DNA from: Butyrivibrio sp.
GTDB taxonomy: Bacteria > Bacillota > Clostridia > Lachnospirales > Lachnospiraceae
DNA length: 63,243 bases
Assembly: GCA_015056495.1 (NCBI GenBank)
Contig: SVGC01000021.1
Span: forward strand, 1-63,243
Direction of reading: 5' to 3'
Within the stretch, counting starts at the first letter, position 1. Each line of letters begins with the position of its first letter. The notes beneath the pieces are model-generated. The model was not told the DNA's origin, did no database searches, and worked only from the letters and a program-made list of their open reading frames with translations. Shown here piece after piece: positions 26,364 through 35,343 of the stretch. The position numbers and the translations under genes are program-made.

Positions 26364-27140
26364 ATGATGACAAATGTTGTGCTTATTTCAGGAGCTTCAA
26401 GTGGATTTGGAGTTGAGTTTGCCAAGATATTTGCTGCTAAAGGCCACAATCTGCTGGTTGTTGCCAGAAGTGAAGATAAGCTTATTGAACTTAAGAAGTC
26501 CCTTGAAAAAAAGTATGGGATCCAGGTATATGTTTTTTCACAGGATCTTGCAAAAGAAGGCTCTGCGGAGAAGGTTAAAGCTTATGTAAAAGAGAATGGT
26601 CTTATGGTTGAGATGCTGATCAATAATGCCGGTTTTGGAGATTATGGCAGGTTCGCAGATTCTGAACTGGCTAAACAGACTCAGATGATCAATCTTAATG
26701 ATAGAAGTCTTGTGGAAATGACTCATACTTTTTTACCGGCTATGATCAAGAGAGGTAAAGGGAAGATATTGAATGTGGCATCTGTCGCTTCATTTGAGGC
26801 AGGACCTATGATGTCGGTTTATTATGCTTCAAAGGCTTTTGTGCTCTCATTTACAGAGAGTCTGTCAGAAGAACTGCGTGGCACAGGGGTTACAGTGACT
26901 GCATTGTGCCCTGGACCAACTAATACAGACTTTTCCAAGGCAGCAGATATGCCGGCAGGAAGACTAGCCAATATGTTTAGATTTACACAGCCAATCGATG
27001 TAGCGAAATGCGGATACAGCGCCCTTATGCGAGGACAGGTCATCGTGATCCCAGGTGTACTCAACAATCTGGGCATCATAGCTGTAAAGCTTCTGCCAAG
27101 GGCATTTGTGAGGAAGGTCGTCGGATTGTTGCAGAAATGA
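26364..27140 (+). CDS. Short-chain dehydrogenase/reductase
   Basis: This 258-residue NAD(P)-dependent oxidoreductase has a Rossmann fold. The cofactor-binding GASSGFG is near residue 11, NNAG follows the fourth strand, and the catalytic YYASK comes after the conserved Ser of VASVASF. The substrate is unknown; the closest feel is the DltE/YqjQ-like classical SDR group. GGAGG (26351-26355) is 8 bases before ATG 26364. It follows the ABC exporter pair by 33 bases, so it is probably the third gene of that unit. Its TGA stop lies inside a REP-like palindrome (27137-27167). Confidence 0.88.
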   Translation: MMTNVVLISGASSGFGVEFAKIFAAKGHNLLVVARSEDKLIELKKSLEKKYGIQVYVFSQDLAKEGSAEKVKAYVKENGLMVEMLINNAGFGDYGRFADSELAKQTQMINLNDRSLVEMTHTFLPAMIKRGKGKILNVASVASFEAGPMMSVYYASKAFVLSFTESLSEELRGTGVTVTALCPGPTNTDFSKAADMPAGRLANMFRFTQPIDVAKCGYSALMRGQVIVIPGVLNNLGIIAVKLLPRAFVRKVVGLLQK

Positions 27141-27167
27141 CCCCCAGGGACGGGGTCAAGGGGTCAT
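27137..27167. repeat. REP-like palindrome, GGGGACG-family, overlapping the SDR stop codon
   Basis: This is a single 31-bp copy, ATGACCC...GGGACGGGGTCAAGGGGTCAT. The SDR's TGA stop (27138-27140) is the first TGA of the repeat. Confidence 0.8.
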
Positions 27168-27283
27168 TTTTGCGTGTCATAGTTATTAGCCATAGGAGAA
27201 ACAAAAATTGTTATTTTATAGCCGGAAGTTGTGCGGGGAATGAATTATTTTAAGTCAAACGCACCGGCAAAAGGAGGAAAGTT

Positions 27284-28033
27284 ATGGAACAGAAGAAAAA
27301 TTCATGGGTAAGCGCACTGATAATAGGCTTAAGTATTGTTATCAGCTGCGTAGCATTGGCGTTTGGTTTGTCACACTTTAGATCTGAGAGTTCACATGTG
27401 ATATCAGCAACAGGAAGCGCCAGCGTAGATTTCGAAGCAGATATTGTTATCTGGAGAGGATCATTTTCAGCAACAGCATACACATCTCAGGATGCTTACA
27501 CTAAGATCAAGAATGATGCCAGCGTAGTTAAGAACTACCTTACAAGTAATGGAATAGATGAGAGTGAGATAGTATTTGATTCTGTTGATATTGGCAGGAC
27601 ATATCAGGATAATTATGACATTAACGGCAATTACATTGGTTCAGAGCCGGATGGCTATTATCTTACCCAGAGTGTTACTGTTACATCATCCAATCTTGAT
27701 ACTGTAGAAATGATCTCACGAGACATTTCCAGTCTTTTGGATAAGGGCGTAGAGCTGTTTTCTGAGTCACCAGAGTATTACTATACAGCTCTTGATGAGT
27801 TAAAGCTTGACCTTATAGATAAGGCTTCTGTTAATGCAAAGGATAGAATTGATATCATTGCTAAAAACTCAGGCGCAAGCCTTGGCAAACTTAAAAATTC
27901 CAGCCTTGGTGTATTCCAGATCACCGCTCAGAACACAGGTACTAGCAGCTATTCTTATGATGGAGCTTTTGATACAAGCTCAAGGTATAAGACTGCTACA
28001 ATTACAGTTCGATTAGAGTATGACTTGAAGTAA
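27284..28033 (+). CDS. SIMPL domain (DUF541) protein, membrane-anchored
   Basis: This 249-residue protein has an N-terminal membrane segment (residues ~9-29) and an extracytoplasmic SIMPL domain. Its marks are the early ISATGSASVDFEADI strand, the central YLTQSVTVTS strand and the terminal TATITVRLEY strand. SIMPL proteins (BP26/OMP28, YggE, RsiV-neighbouring YlaJ types) form oligomeric envelope assemblies and are linked to stress; no enzymatic role is established. AAAGGAGG precedes ATG 27284. It is a single-gene unit closed by a terminator. Confidence 0.85.
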   Translation: MEQKKNSWVSALIIGLSIVISCVALAFGLSHFRSESSHVISATGSASVDFEADIVIWRGSFSATAYTSQDAYTKIKNDASVVKNYLTSNGIDESEIVFDSVDIGRTYQDNYDINGNYIGSEPDGYYLTQSVTVTSSNLDTVEMISRDISSLLDKGVELFSESPEYYYTALDELKLDLIDKASVNAKDRIDIIAKNSGASLGKLKNSSLGVFQITAQNTGTSSYSYDGAFDTSSRYKTATITVRLEYDLK

Positions 28034-28061
28034 TCGGATTTTCGGATTAAATTATAAAGCC

Positions 28062-28099
28062 AAAAGACTCCATACCACTTTGTGATATGGAGTCTTTTT
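28062..28099 (+). terminator. Terminator after the SIMPL gene
   Basis: AAAAGACTCCATA pairs with TATGGAGTCTTTT and a T-run follows. It insulates the glycan locus. Confidence 0.85.
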
Positions 28100-28198
28100 A
28101 TCAAGATGTTAACAGAAAATACAAGTAAAAAGCATAATAGAGTATACCGTTTTATTTTGTTTAAAGATAAAGTAAAACAAAAACGGAGATATTCGAAT

Positions 28199-29533
28199 AT
28201 GATCATAAAATTAAGCACTCTTGGTGCTATTGGCGATGGAAGAACGGTTAATACTAAGACTATTCAAAAAGCTATTGACGATTGTGCCGGCACAGGTGGA
28301 AGGGTGATAATTGATGATGGACATTATGTTTCTGGAACGTTGTTTTTGAAAAGTAATGTTACCATAGAAATCTGTGAAGGATCGTCACTTATTGCAAGTC
28401 CAGATATTGCAGATTACTCATGTAATGTTCATCACAATCGATACAGAAATGAAACAGAGCTTGACAGATGCTTTATTTATGCAGAGGATGTTGAAAATAT
28501 TAAAATATGTGGAGAAGGCATAATTAAAGGTAATTCCGAATTATTTCCAAATAGTGGAAGTACATACAGACCGATGCTTATTCGCTTCCTCAGATGCAGA
28601 TCGGTAAAAATTGAATCTTTAAAACTTTTTGATGCAGCAGCCTGGACATGTGCATTTTTAGATTCAGAGTATATATGGGTTACCAATGTTTGGATAAAAA
28701 ATGAGAAAAAATATAATGGCGATGGTCTGGATTTTGATGGATGTAATCATGTTTATGTAAATGGTTGCAGTATTGAAGGAACAGATGATAATCTGTGTCT
28801 TCAGGCATCGGATAAAAAGTATCCTGTCGAGGAAATTCATATTACAAATTGCAGCTTTACTTCTATATGTGCTGGAATCAGAATAGGACTTAAATCTATT
28901 GGTGATATAAGAAATGTAGTTATCAGTAACTGTTCTATGAATAGGATCCTTCGGGAGGGAATTAAGATAGAATGTACTGAGGGAGGTACTTTTTCTAGTA
29001 TTTTGGTCAATAATATTTCTATGAAAAATGTTAGAAGACCTATATTTGTAATTTTAAATAACAGATATGAACCGGAGGGGCTGGGAAGTTCCATAGAACT
29101 AAAAGAAATGCCCAATGTTGGCATACTGGAAAAAATATCTTTCACCAATATTGTAGCTGTTGATGATGAATCCATGTGTCATGAGGACAGGCGTTTTGGT
29201 AATGATATCATGGGAGCGCCTTATTTCAATGGAATCAAGATCGATGCATGTAAAGATAATCCCATAAAAGATGTAAATATCAGTAATCTTACCTATAAAA
29301 CCTATGGTGGGGTACTACTTAAGGATATTCCAGACTTTTATCCTGAAGTAATCGATAAAAAGAAGGATCTGATAACAGAATCTGCTGAAAATTACTATCC
29401 TACCTGGAGTAGGGCATCACATATAGATATACGAAATGTAGATGGGCTTACGATCAAATCAATAGTGTTGGAAACAATTAAAGCTGATGAACGAAAAAAA
29501 ATATATATAGAGGGGTGCAAAAACAATGAATGA
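28199..29533 (+). CDS. GH28-like right-handed beta-helix glycosidase
   Basis: This 444-residue protein has a beta-helix repeat pattern (many V/I-x-I-x-N/S-C segments) typical of GH28 polygalacturonases and related exo-acting enzymes. Positions matching the GH28 acidic residues are Asp175 in NGDGLDFDG and Asp196-Asp197 in GTDDNLC. The usual GHG histidine is not evident (AGIRIGLKS sits there), and GIKIE stands in for RIK. The linkage cut is therefore uncertain, but a uronic-acid or galactose-containing chain fits the locus. No signal peptide, so cytoplasmic. GGAG precedes ATG 28199; ORF extension upstream to 28082 runs through a terminator and is not used. It overlaps the next gene by 8 bases. 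Confidence 0.75.
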   Translation: MIIKLSTLGAIGDGRTVNTKTIQKAIDDCAGTGGRVIIDDGHYVSGTLFLKSNVTIEICEGSSLIASPDIADYSCNVHHNRYRNETELDRCFIYAEDVENIKICGEGIIKGNSELFPNSGSTYRPMLIRFLRCRSVKIESLKLFDAAAWTCAFLDSEYIWVTNVWIKNEKKYNGDGLDFDGCNHVYVNGCSIEGTDDNLCLQASDKKYPVEEIHITNCSFTSICAGIRIGLKSIGDIRNVVISNCSMNRILREGIKIECTEGGTFSSILVNNISMKNVRRPIFVILNNRYEPEGLGSSIELKEMPNVGILEKISFTNIVAVDDESMCHEDRRFGNDIMGAPYFNGIKIDACKDNPIKDVNISNLTYKTYGGVLLKDIPDFYPEVIDKKKDLITESAENYYPTWSRASHIDIRNVDGLTIKSIVLETIKADERKKIYIEGCKNNE

Positions 29534-30443
29534 TTATCTGATCAATGGTGATGTCTGGAAGGATACAGAAGGTAATACAATCCATGCACATGGTGGACAA
29601 ATACTCTTTTGGAATGAAACCTATTATTGGTATGGAGAAAACAGAACAGGTAACAGATATGTCAGCGTATATGCGTCAAAAGACCTGATGAATTGGGAAT
29701 TTAGACGTGATGTACTGACAACAGACACAAAATCTATGGAGCACAGGATAAGGACAGACCTTTCACTCATTACAAAGGATGGTAAAAAGATAAATATTGA
29801 AAGACCAAAGGTTATCTATAATAAAAAAATAGGTAAATTTGTAATGTGGATGCATGTTGAAAATGGTGTAGATTATAGCCTGGCTGCATGTGGAATAGCT
29901 ATCTCAGATACTCCTGATGGGGAGTTTACATATCTTGGTGCGTTTAATCCATTCGGCTATATGTCAAGGGATTGCACACTTTTTGTAGATGATGATGATA
30001 CGGCGTACTTTATTTCTGCATCCCGTGATAATGCAGATTTGCACATGTACACTCTTACGGATGACTATTTAAATGTAGACAAGCTTGTAAACAGGTTGTG
30101 GCAGGGAGAGTACAGAGAAGCTCCCGCTGTAGTCAAAAGGAATGGTATTTATTACATGTTCAGCTCATATTGCACAGGATGGGCACCTAATCAGTGTAAG
30201 TACGCAGTTGCAGATAAAATGGATGGTTCATGGTCTATCTTGACCAAAATTGGAGATGAGACTACATATAGAACGCAGCCAGCCTTTTTCCTGACTGTGG
30301 AAGATACTGGAAATATCTATTATTTTTCAGATAGATGGAATGGTAAAGACTATGATGATTCGAGATATGTCGTTCTTCCATTAAAATTTGATTCAACCGA
30401 AAAACCGCTTCTTGATTATCAGGAAAAGGTAGTTATTCACTGA
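29526..30443 (+). CDS. GH43 family glycosidase, exo-beta-1,3-galactanase-like
   Basis: This 305-residue five-bladed propeller enzyme has AHGGQILFWNETYYWYGE near the start and ERPKVIYN, SRDCTLFVDDD and EAPAVVKR later, which is the layout of GH43 subfamily 24/34-type proteins. In subfamily 24 exo-beta-1,3-galactanases the general base Asp of other GH43 enzymes is missing and a Gln takes over; the same pattern is seen here with Glu92, Glu198 and Gln251 (TQPAFF). It is cytoplasmic. The start codon overlaps the GH28-like gene, so the two are translationally coupled. The assignment to galactanase is by motif only, and other exo-galactosidic or arabinosidic activities are possible. Confidence 0.75.
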   Translation: MNDYLINGDVWKDTEGNTIHAHGGQILFWNETYYWYGENRTGNRYVSVYASKDLMNWEFRRDVLTTDTKSMEHRIRTDLSLITKDGKKINIERPKVIYNKKIGKFVMWMHVENGVDYSLAACGIAISDTPDGEFTYLGAFNPFGYMSRDCTLFVDDDDTAYFISASRDNADLHMYTLTDDYLNVDKLVNRLWQGEYREAPAVVKRNGIYYMFSSYCTGWAPNQCKYAVADKMDGSWSILTKIGDETTYRTQPAFFLTVEDTGNIYYFSDRWNGKDYDDSRYVVLPLKFDSTEKPLLDYQEKVVIH

Positions 30444-30487
30444 TACATTTTTAGTAAGTTATAAGTCTAATAGCATAAAAAGTAAGT

Positions 30488-30529
30488 AAACTGGCAGATG
30501 ATTGTATATTAAATCTCTGCCAGTTTATT
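30488..30529 (+). terminator. Internal terminator between two GH43 genes
   Basis: AAACTGGCAGA pairs with TCTGCCAGTTT, then TATTTAAATT. It may lower expression of the downstream genes or mark a new unit starting in 30530-30587. Confidence 0.65.
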
Positions 30530-30587
30530 TAAATTAATTGTAGGTTAAAAGAGCCGAAATAAATAGATTTCAAGGGACAGAAAGAAT

Positions 30588-32261
30588 ATGAATATGATTC
30601 ATAATCCGATTTTAAAAGGTTTTCATCCGGATCCGTCAATTATACGAGTAGGCGAAGACTATTATGTGGCTACTTCTACTTTTGAATGGTGGCCAGGGGT
30701 AAGATTACATCATTCTAAGGACTTAATAAATTGGGAGTTGATTGAATATCCACTTAATAGGATAAGTCAGTTAGATTTAAGAGGGGTTGGACCTTCTCAA
30801 GGAATATGGGCACCATGCCTTACTTATGATGAAGGAACATATTATCTGGTATATACGATTGTAAGATCTTTTTACTGTAATATGTACGATACAGAGAATT
30901 ATCTTGTGACAACTGACAATATACATGGACCATGGAGTGAGCCGGTTCCACTTAACAATTTTGGATTCGATCCATCATTTTTTCATGATGACGATGGAAG
31001 AAAGTACATGGTGTCTATGGTAACAGATCATAGGGTTCCTAAGAAATACGCGGGACGAATAGTTTTACAGGAATATGATGCCATAAATAAATGTATGAAA
31101 GGGCAGGCAAAAGATATTTTTACTGCTTCAGATATTTTTTTGGAAGGACCACATATTTTCAAAAGAAACGGTTGGTATTATCTGTTCTGTGCGGATACCG
31201 GAACAGGTGAACTTCATGGACAGTCGGTGCTTCGTTCCAAAAACATTTGGGGACCATATGAGATGAAAAAGGATAAGCCTGAAAAATGGGAACCGGGTGA
31301 TGCATATTCCATTATGACTTCAAGGCATTTTCCTCGTATACAGCTTCAAAAATCCGGACATTGCGATATGGTAGATACTCCTACAGGAGAATATTACATG
31401 GTGCATCTGTGTAGTAGAGCTACAGACAGATATAATCTGGATAATGCTGAGAGATTTCCGGGAAGCAGAAGGTACATGATAGGTCGAGAAACTGCTATTG
31501 AGAAGGTTATATGGAAAGATGACTGGCCATACTTATATTCTGATGAAAGAGAAGAGATAACTTCAATACCGCAGGATTTGGTAAGAGAACCCAAGGAATA
31601 TCACATAAATGAAGCTGAAAAAAGTACTTTTCAAAAGTTCGTCAAAGATGACTTTGACATGGATGTTTTAAATTTGGATTATCAGTCTCTCAGAATCCCA
31701 ATGGATAAAAGATATATCTCACTTTCTAAAAGACCGGGATTTCTTAGAATGTATGGCAGAAGCGGCCTTGCATCATTATTTTCTCAGAGTCTGATAGCCA
31801 GACGCATGACTTCATATAACATGGAAGCTTCTACTAAAGTGGAGTTTGAACCAACAGTTTTTAAACAGATGGCAGGTCTGATATTTATGTATGATACAGA
31901 AAATTATCTGTATCTGCATATCACTAATGATGAGGATATTGGAAAGTGTATAGCCCTTTTAAAATATGAAAACAAAAAGGCGGAATATGTAAGTGAATAT
32001 ATCAAGATAAAAGATAATGTCGCTGTAAGTTTAAAGTTGCGTATAAATGGAACTACAGCAACCTTTTATTATACCGATGACACTGATGCTTCTGAACATA
32101 AATATATGCAGATAGGTCCGGATATTGATGCAAGTTTTCTGTCAGATGAGGCATGTATCCAAGGATGGTTTACCGGTGCAATGATAGGAATATGTGTTCA
32201 GGATCTGACAGGTGACGGCAGGTACGCAGATTTTGATTATTTTGAGGTGAAGGAACTATGA
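30588..32261 (+). CDS. GH43 beta-xylosidase/alpha-L-arabinofuranosidase-like
   Basis: This 557-residue cytoplasmic glycosidase has an N-terminal GH43 propeller (residues ~1-310) with base Asp15 (FHPDPS), pKa-modulating Asp128 (GFDPSFF) and acid Glu186 (LEGPHI). A beta-sandwich follows (~345-555), the C-terminal domain seen in xylosidase-type GH43 (subfamilies 11/12) that shapes the active site. Such enzymes release single xylose or arabinose units from short oligosaccharides. The ribosome site is weak (GGGACAGAAAG before ATG 30588). It overlaps the GH88 gene by 4 bases, so the two are coupled. Confidence 0.85.
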   Translation: MNMIHNPILKGFHPDPSIIRVGEDYYVATSTFEWWPGVRLHHSKDLINWELIEYPLNRISQLDLRGVGPSQGIWAPCLTYDEGTYYLVYTIVRSFYCNMYDTENYLVTTDNIHGPWSEPVPLNNFGFDPSFFHDDDGRKYMVSMVTDHRVPKKYAGRIVLQEYDAINKCMKGQAKDIFTASDIFLEGPHIFKRNGWYYLFCADTGTGELHGQSVLRSKNIWGPYEMKKDKPEKWEPGDAYSIMTSRHFPRIQLQKSGHCDMVDTPTGEYYMVHLCSRATDRYNLDNAERFPGSRRYMIGRETAIEKVIWKDDWPYLYSDEREEITSIPQDLVREPKEYHINEAEKSTFQKFVKDDFDMDVLNLDYQSLRIPMDKRYISLSKRPGFLRMYGRSGLASLFSQSLIARRMTSYNMEASTKVEFEPTVFKQMAGLIFMYDTENYLYLHITNDEDIGKCIALLKYENKKAEYVSEYIKIKDNVAVSLKLRINGTTATFYYTDDTDASEHKYMQIGPDIDASFLSDEACIQGWFTGAMIGICVQDLTGDGRYADFDYFEVKEL

Positions 32262-33421
32262 GTTTAGCAGGAGAATATAGTGAATGGGCAGCTACAGAGC
32301 TTGATAAAGTTAAAAATAAGATTAAATGGGTTGCTGAAAATAATAAAAATAAAATTCCTTATACTACGGATGAAAAAGGAATATATGACAATAAAGCTGA
32401 TAACAATAAGGAATATAGGATAGATGATGGAATAAACTGGTGGACCAATGGATTTTGGGCAGGAATATTATGGCTTTTATACAATGACACCAAGGAGAGC
32501 AGGTACAAGGAATATGCAATGATCCAGGAAGATTTAATGAGACCTGCCTTTGATATGTTTTATGGTCTGCATCATGATGTGGGATTTATGTTTGTTCCAA
32601 GTGCTGTGGCTGATTACAGACTTACAGGTAATAATGAGTCAAGGAGAATAGCTCTACATGCTGCTAATCTGCTTGCCGGAAGATTTAATGCAAAAGGAGC
32701 CTATATACGTGCATGGAATGATCTTGAAGATGCTGATACAAGAGGTTGGGCAATCATCGACTGCATGTTTAATATTTCTCTTCTTTTTTGGGCAAGCGAA
32801 GAGACAAAAGATCCAAGGTATAGGCATATTGCGACTGCTCATGCAGATACAGTATCTAAGGCTTTTATAAGAGAGAATGGTTCTGTATGTCATATAGTTG
32901 AGTTCGATCCTGTAACAGGCACAAGGCTAAAAAGCTACGCAGGACAAGGCTTTGCCCATGGTTCATCCTGGACAAGAGGACAAGGGTGGGCTTTGTATGG
33001 CTTTACTTCTGCATATAGGCATACCAAAGACGATAATTACCTGCAGGTTGCTGAGAAAGTAGCAGATTATTGCATATCGAGGATTGGCAGAGATTATATC
33101 ATTCCGATAGATTTTGACCAACCTGCAGAGTGTAAACTTGAGGATTCCTGTGGTGCATGTGTTATAGCCGGAGGACTCATAGACCTTGCAGATGAGGTCA
33201 GTGACATCTCTAAAAGTAAGAACTACCTTAAGACGGCTGTAGGAATATTAAAACAGATTGCAGATAATAGAGCAGATTATACAGAGAAGTGCGAAGCAAT
33301 TGTTCAAAATTGCTCAGCTGCGTTCCATGCCCCTAAACACCATTTTACGATGGTTTATGCTGATTATTATTATATTGAAGCCCTGTACAAGCTTGCAGGC
33401 AGCGATTTTAAGATATGGTAA
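32258..33421 (+). CDS. GH88 unsaturated glucuronyl hydrolase
   Basis: This 387-residue (alpha/alpha)6-barrel enzyme removes the 4,5-unsaturated uronic acid left at the non-reducing end by polysaccharide lyases, by hydrating the double bond. Asp107 (HHDVGF) and Asp168 (AIIDCMFN) correspond in motif and in their 61-residue spacing to the two active-site aspartates of the Bacillus enzyme (Asp88 and Asp149). WTRGQGWALYG is also typical. It is cytoplasmic. ATG 32258 overlaps the TGA of the preceding GH43 (ATGA). Together with the heparinase-type lyase downstream this gives a consistent lyase/hydrolase pair. Confidence 0.9.
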   Translation: MSLAGEYSEWAATELDKVKNKIKWVAENNKNKIPYTTDEKGIYDNKADNNKEYRIDDGINWWTNGFWAGILWLLYNDTKESRYKEYAMIQEDLMRPAFDMFYGLHHDVGFMFVPSAVADYRLTGNNESRRIALHAANLLAGRFNAKGAYIRAWNDLEDADTRGWAIIDCMFNISLLFWASEETKDPRYRHIATAHADTVSKAFIRENGSVCHIVEFDPVTGTRLKSYAGQGFAHGSSWTRGQGWALYGFTSAYRHTKDDNYLQVAEKVADYCISRIGRDYIIPIDFDQPAECKLEDSCGACVIAGGLIDLADEVSDISKSKNYLKTAVGILKQIADNRADYTEKCEAIVQNCSAAFHAPKHHFTMVYADYYYIEALYKLAGSDFKIW

Positions 33422-33437
33422 AGGAGTATTTCACCCT

Positions 33438-35288
33438 ATGGAAAATATTGCAAAAGGAATATGGAAAGAGGTCTATGGAGAACCTGAAGTACACGTTCCT
33501 ACTAAATATAAAAAGGTAGCTGCTAAGTTAGATGTAGTTAATGAACTTAGTGATTCAAAAGAAGGCATAGTAGAAAAGACAGTAAAAAAGATAACATTCA
33601 ATAAGACAGTGCGTGGCATTACCCTCACGTTGCCAATGATGCCTACAGAAGATATTTATGGTTTTGGTCTTCAGTTTTTTGGTATAAATCATGCTGGCAA
33701 GCGAAGATTCTTAAAGGTAAATTCTGATCCGGTGGCCGATACAGGAGAAAGCCATGCTCCTGTTCCATTTTATGTATCTTCAGCAGGATATGGAATATTT
33801 GTGGATACATATAGATATACAACTTTTCTCATGGGGACATCAACGGCTAAAGGGGCTTCAAGGAACATGACTCAAGAAAATATGCCTCATGAAGAATTTT
33901 CCGAGTCAGCTCTTTATGCTCTAAAAAGGGCTAAAGAAGAGAGAAAAATAATAATAGATATACCAAATACTGAAGGGGTTACCGTATTCTTTTTTGAGGG
34001 AAATATAATGGAATGCGTCCAGCGTTATAACCTGTTATCTGGCGGTGGCATAGTTCCTCCACGTTGGGGACTGGAACCTTGGTACAGGATATATGGCGGT
34101 AGCAATCAAATGAGTGCAATGTTAATTGCAAAGCAGTTTATCCATGAAAATATGCCAATTAAAGTAATAGGAATTGAGCCGGGATGGCATTCTCACAGTT
34201 ACTCCTGTACATATAAATGGTCATATCTTTTCCCAAGCGCTGAGAAGTTTATTAAAAGTATGGATGATATGGGATTTAAATTAAACCTTTGGGAGCATCT
34301 GTTTGTATATCCGCAGGCGCCTTTTTACAAGGAAATAGAAGAATGCGCAGGGGATTATGAAGTATGGAATGGTCTTGTTCCAGATTTTGCAACTGATAAA
34401 GCAGCAGATGTTTTTAAACAGTATCATCAAAAGACTTTTATAGATGAAGGAATATCAGGGTTTAAGCTGGATGAATGTGATAATTCTGATTACAATCCAT
34501 CCAACTGGTCATTCCCTGATTGCAGTCAATTTCCATCAGGTATGGATGGAGAGCAGATGCATCAGGCAATTGGAGTATTATATCAAAATCTGATCAAGGA
34601 AGCTTTCGAAGAAAGAGGTAAGGCAACATATTCGGAAGTTAGATCATCCGGAGCTTTTGCTGCACCACTTCCATTTGTTTTGTACTCTGATCTGTATAAT
34701 CATAAACAGTTTATAACTGCTCTTGTCAATTCTGGTTTTTCAGGATTACTGTGGTGCCCTGAGGTTAGAGACTGTCAAAATGGTGATGATCTCTTAAGAC
34801 GTCTCCAGACAGTTATTTTTTCTCATCAGGCACTGATAAATGCATGGAGAATACCTAATGCGCCATGGAAACAGACCGATATAGTCAAAAATCTTGACGA
34901 CGTTCAAATGGATGATGCGGATTATTATACAAATGAGTGTAGAAAGCTTCTTGAACTGCGAGTCAGTATGATCCCATATTTGGAAGATAGTTTTAAAGAA
35001 TATGAGAAAAACGGTAAGCCACCAATACGAGCTCTGGTAATGGATTATCCTGATGATATGAATGTTGTATCTATTGATGATGAGTACATGTTTGGTGATG
35101 ATATTCTGGTATGCCCACTTACATATGAAGAGGGTACCAGTAAGGAAGTATACCTTCCGGAAGGTCAGTGGACAAATATTTTTACCAAAGAGAAATATCA
35201 AGGGGCAAAGAAAATTCATATGAAAGTGCCATACAATTCAATGCTTGTGTTCAGCAAAAAAGATTCTTTTGACTTCATACAGAAATAA
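33438..35288 (+). CDS. GH31 family alpha-glycosidase
   Basis: This 616-residue cytoplasmic glycosidase has an N-terminal beta domain with DIYGFG (residues ~72-77) and a catalytic barrel with the nucleophile Asp345 in GFKLDECD. The acid is probably Asp418 in VLYSDLY after SSGAFAAP, and HLFVYPQAPFY and a C-terminal beta domain (DDILVCPL, STKEVYLP-type) complete the fold. GH31 covers alpha-glucosidases, alpha-xylosidases and alpha-galactosidases; specificity is not evident. ATG 33438 is used because AAAGGAG overlaps the preceding stop codon; longer forms run back into the GH88 gene. Confidence 0.88.
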   Translation: MENIAKGIWKEVYGEPEVHVPTKYKKVAAKLDVVNELSDSKEGIVEKTVKKITFNKTVRGITLTLPMMPTEDIYGFGLQFFGINHAGKRRFLKVNSDPVADTGESHAPVPFYVSSAGYGIFVDTYRYTTFLMGTSTAKGASRNMTQENMPHEEFSESALYALKRAKEERKIIIDIPNTEGVTVFFFEGNIMECVQRYNLLSGGGIVPPRWGLEPWYRIYGGSNQMSAMLIAKQFIHENMPIKVIGIEPGWHSHSYSCTYKWSYLFPSAEKFIKSMDDMGFKLNLWEHLFVYPQAPFYKEIEECAGDYEVWNGLVPDFATDKAADVFKQYHQKTFIDEGISGFKLDECDNSDYNPSNWSFPDCSQFPSGMDGEQMHQAIGVLYQNLIKEAFEERGKATYSEVRSSGAFAAPLPFVLYSDLYNHKQFITALVNSGFSGLLWCPEVRDCQNGDDLLRRLQTVIFSHQALINAWRIPNAPWKQTDIVKNLDDVQMDDADYYTNECRKLLELRVSMIPYLEDSFKEYEKNGKPPIRALVMDYPDDMNVVSIDDEYMFGDDILVCPLTYEEGTSKEVYLPEGQWTNIFTKEKYQGAKKIHMKVPYNSMLVFSKKDSFDFIQK

Positions 35289-35343
35289 GCGCTAGTCAAA
35301 CATTTCGTAAGAAATTATCAAATGTTAGTAGAAGAGGTACTAC

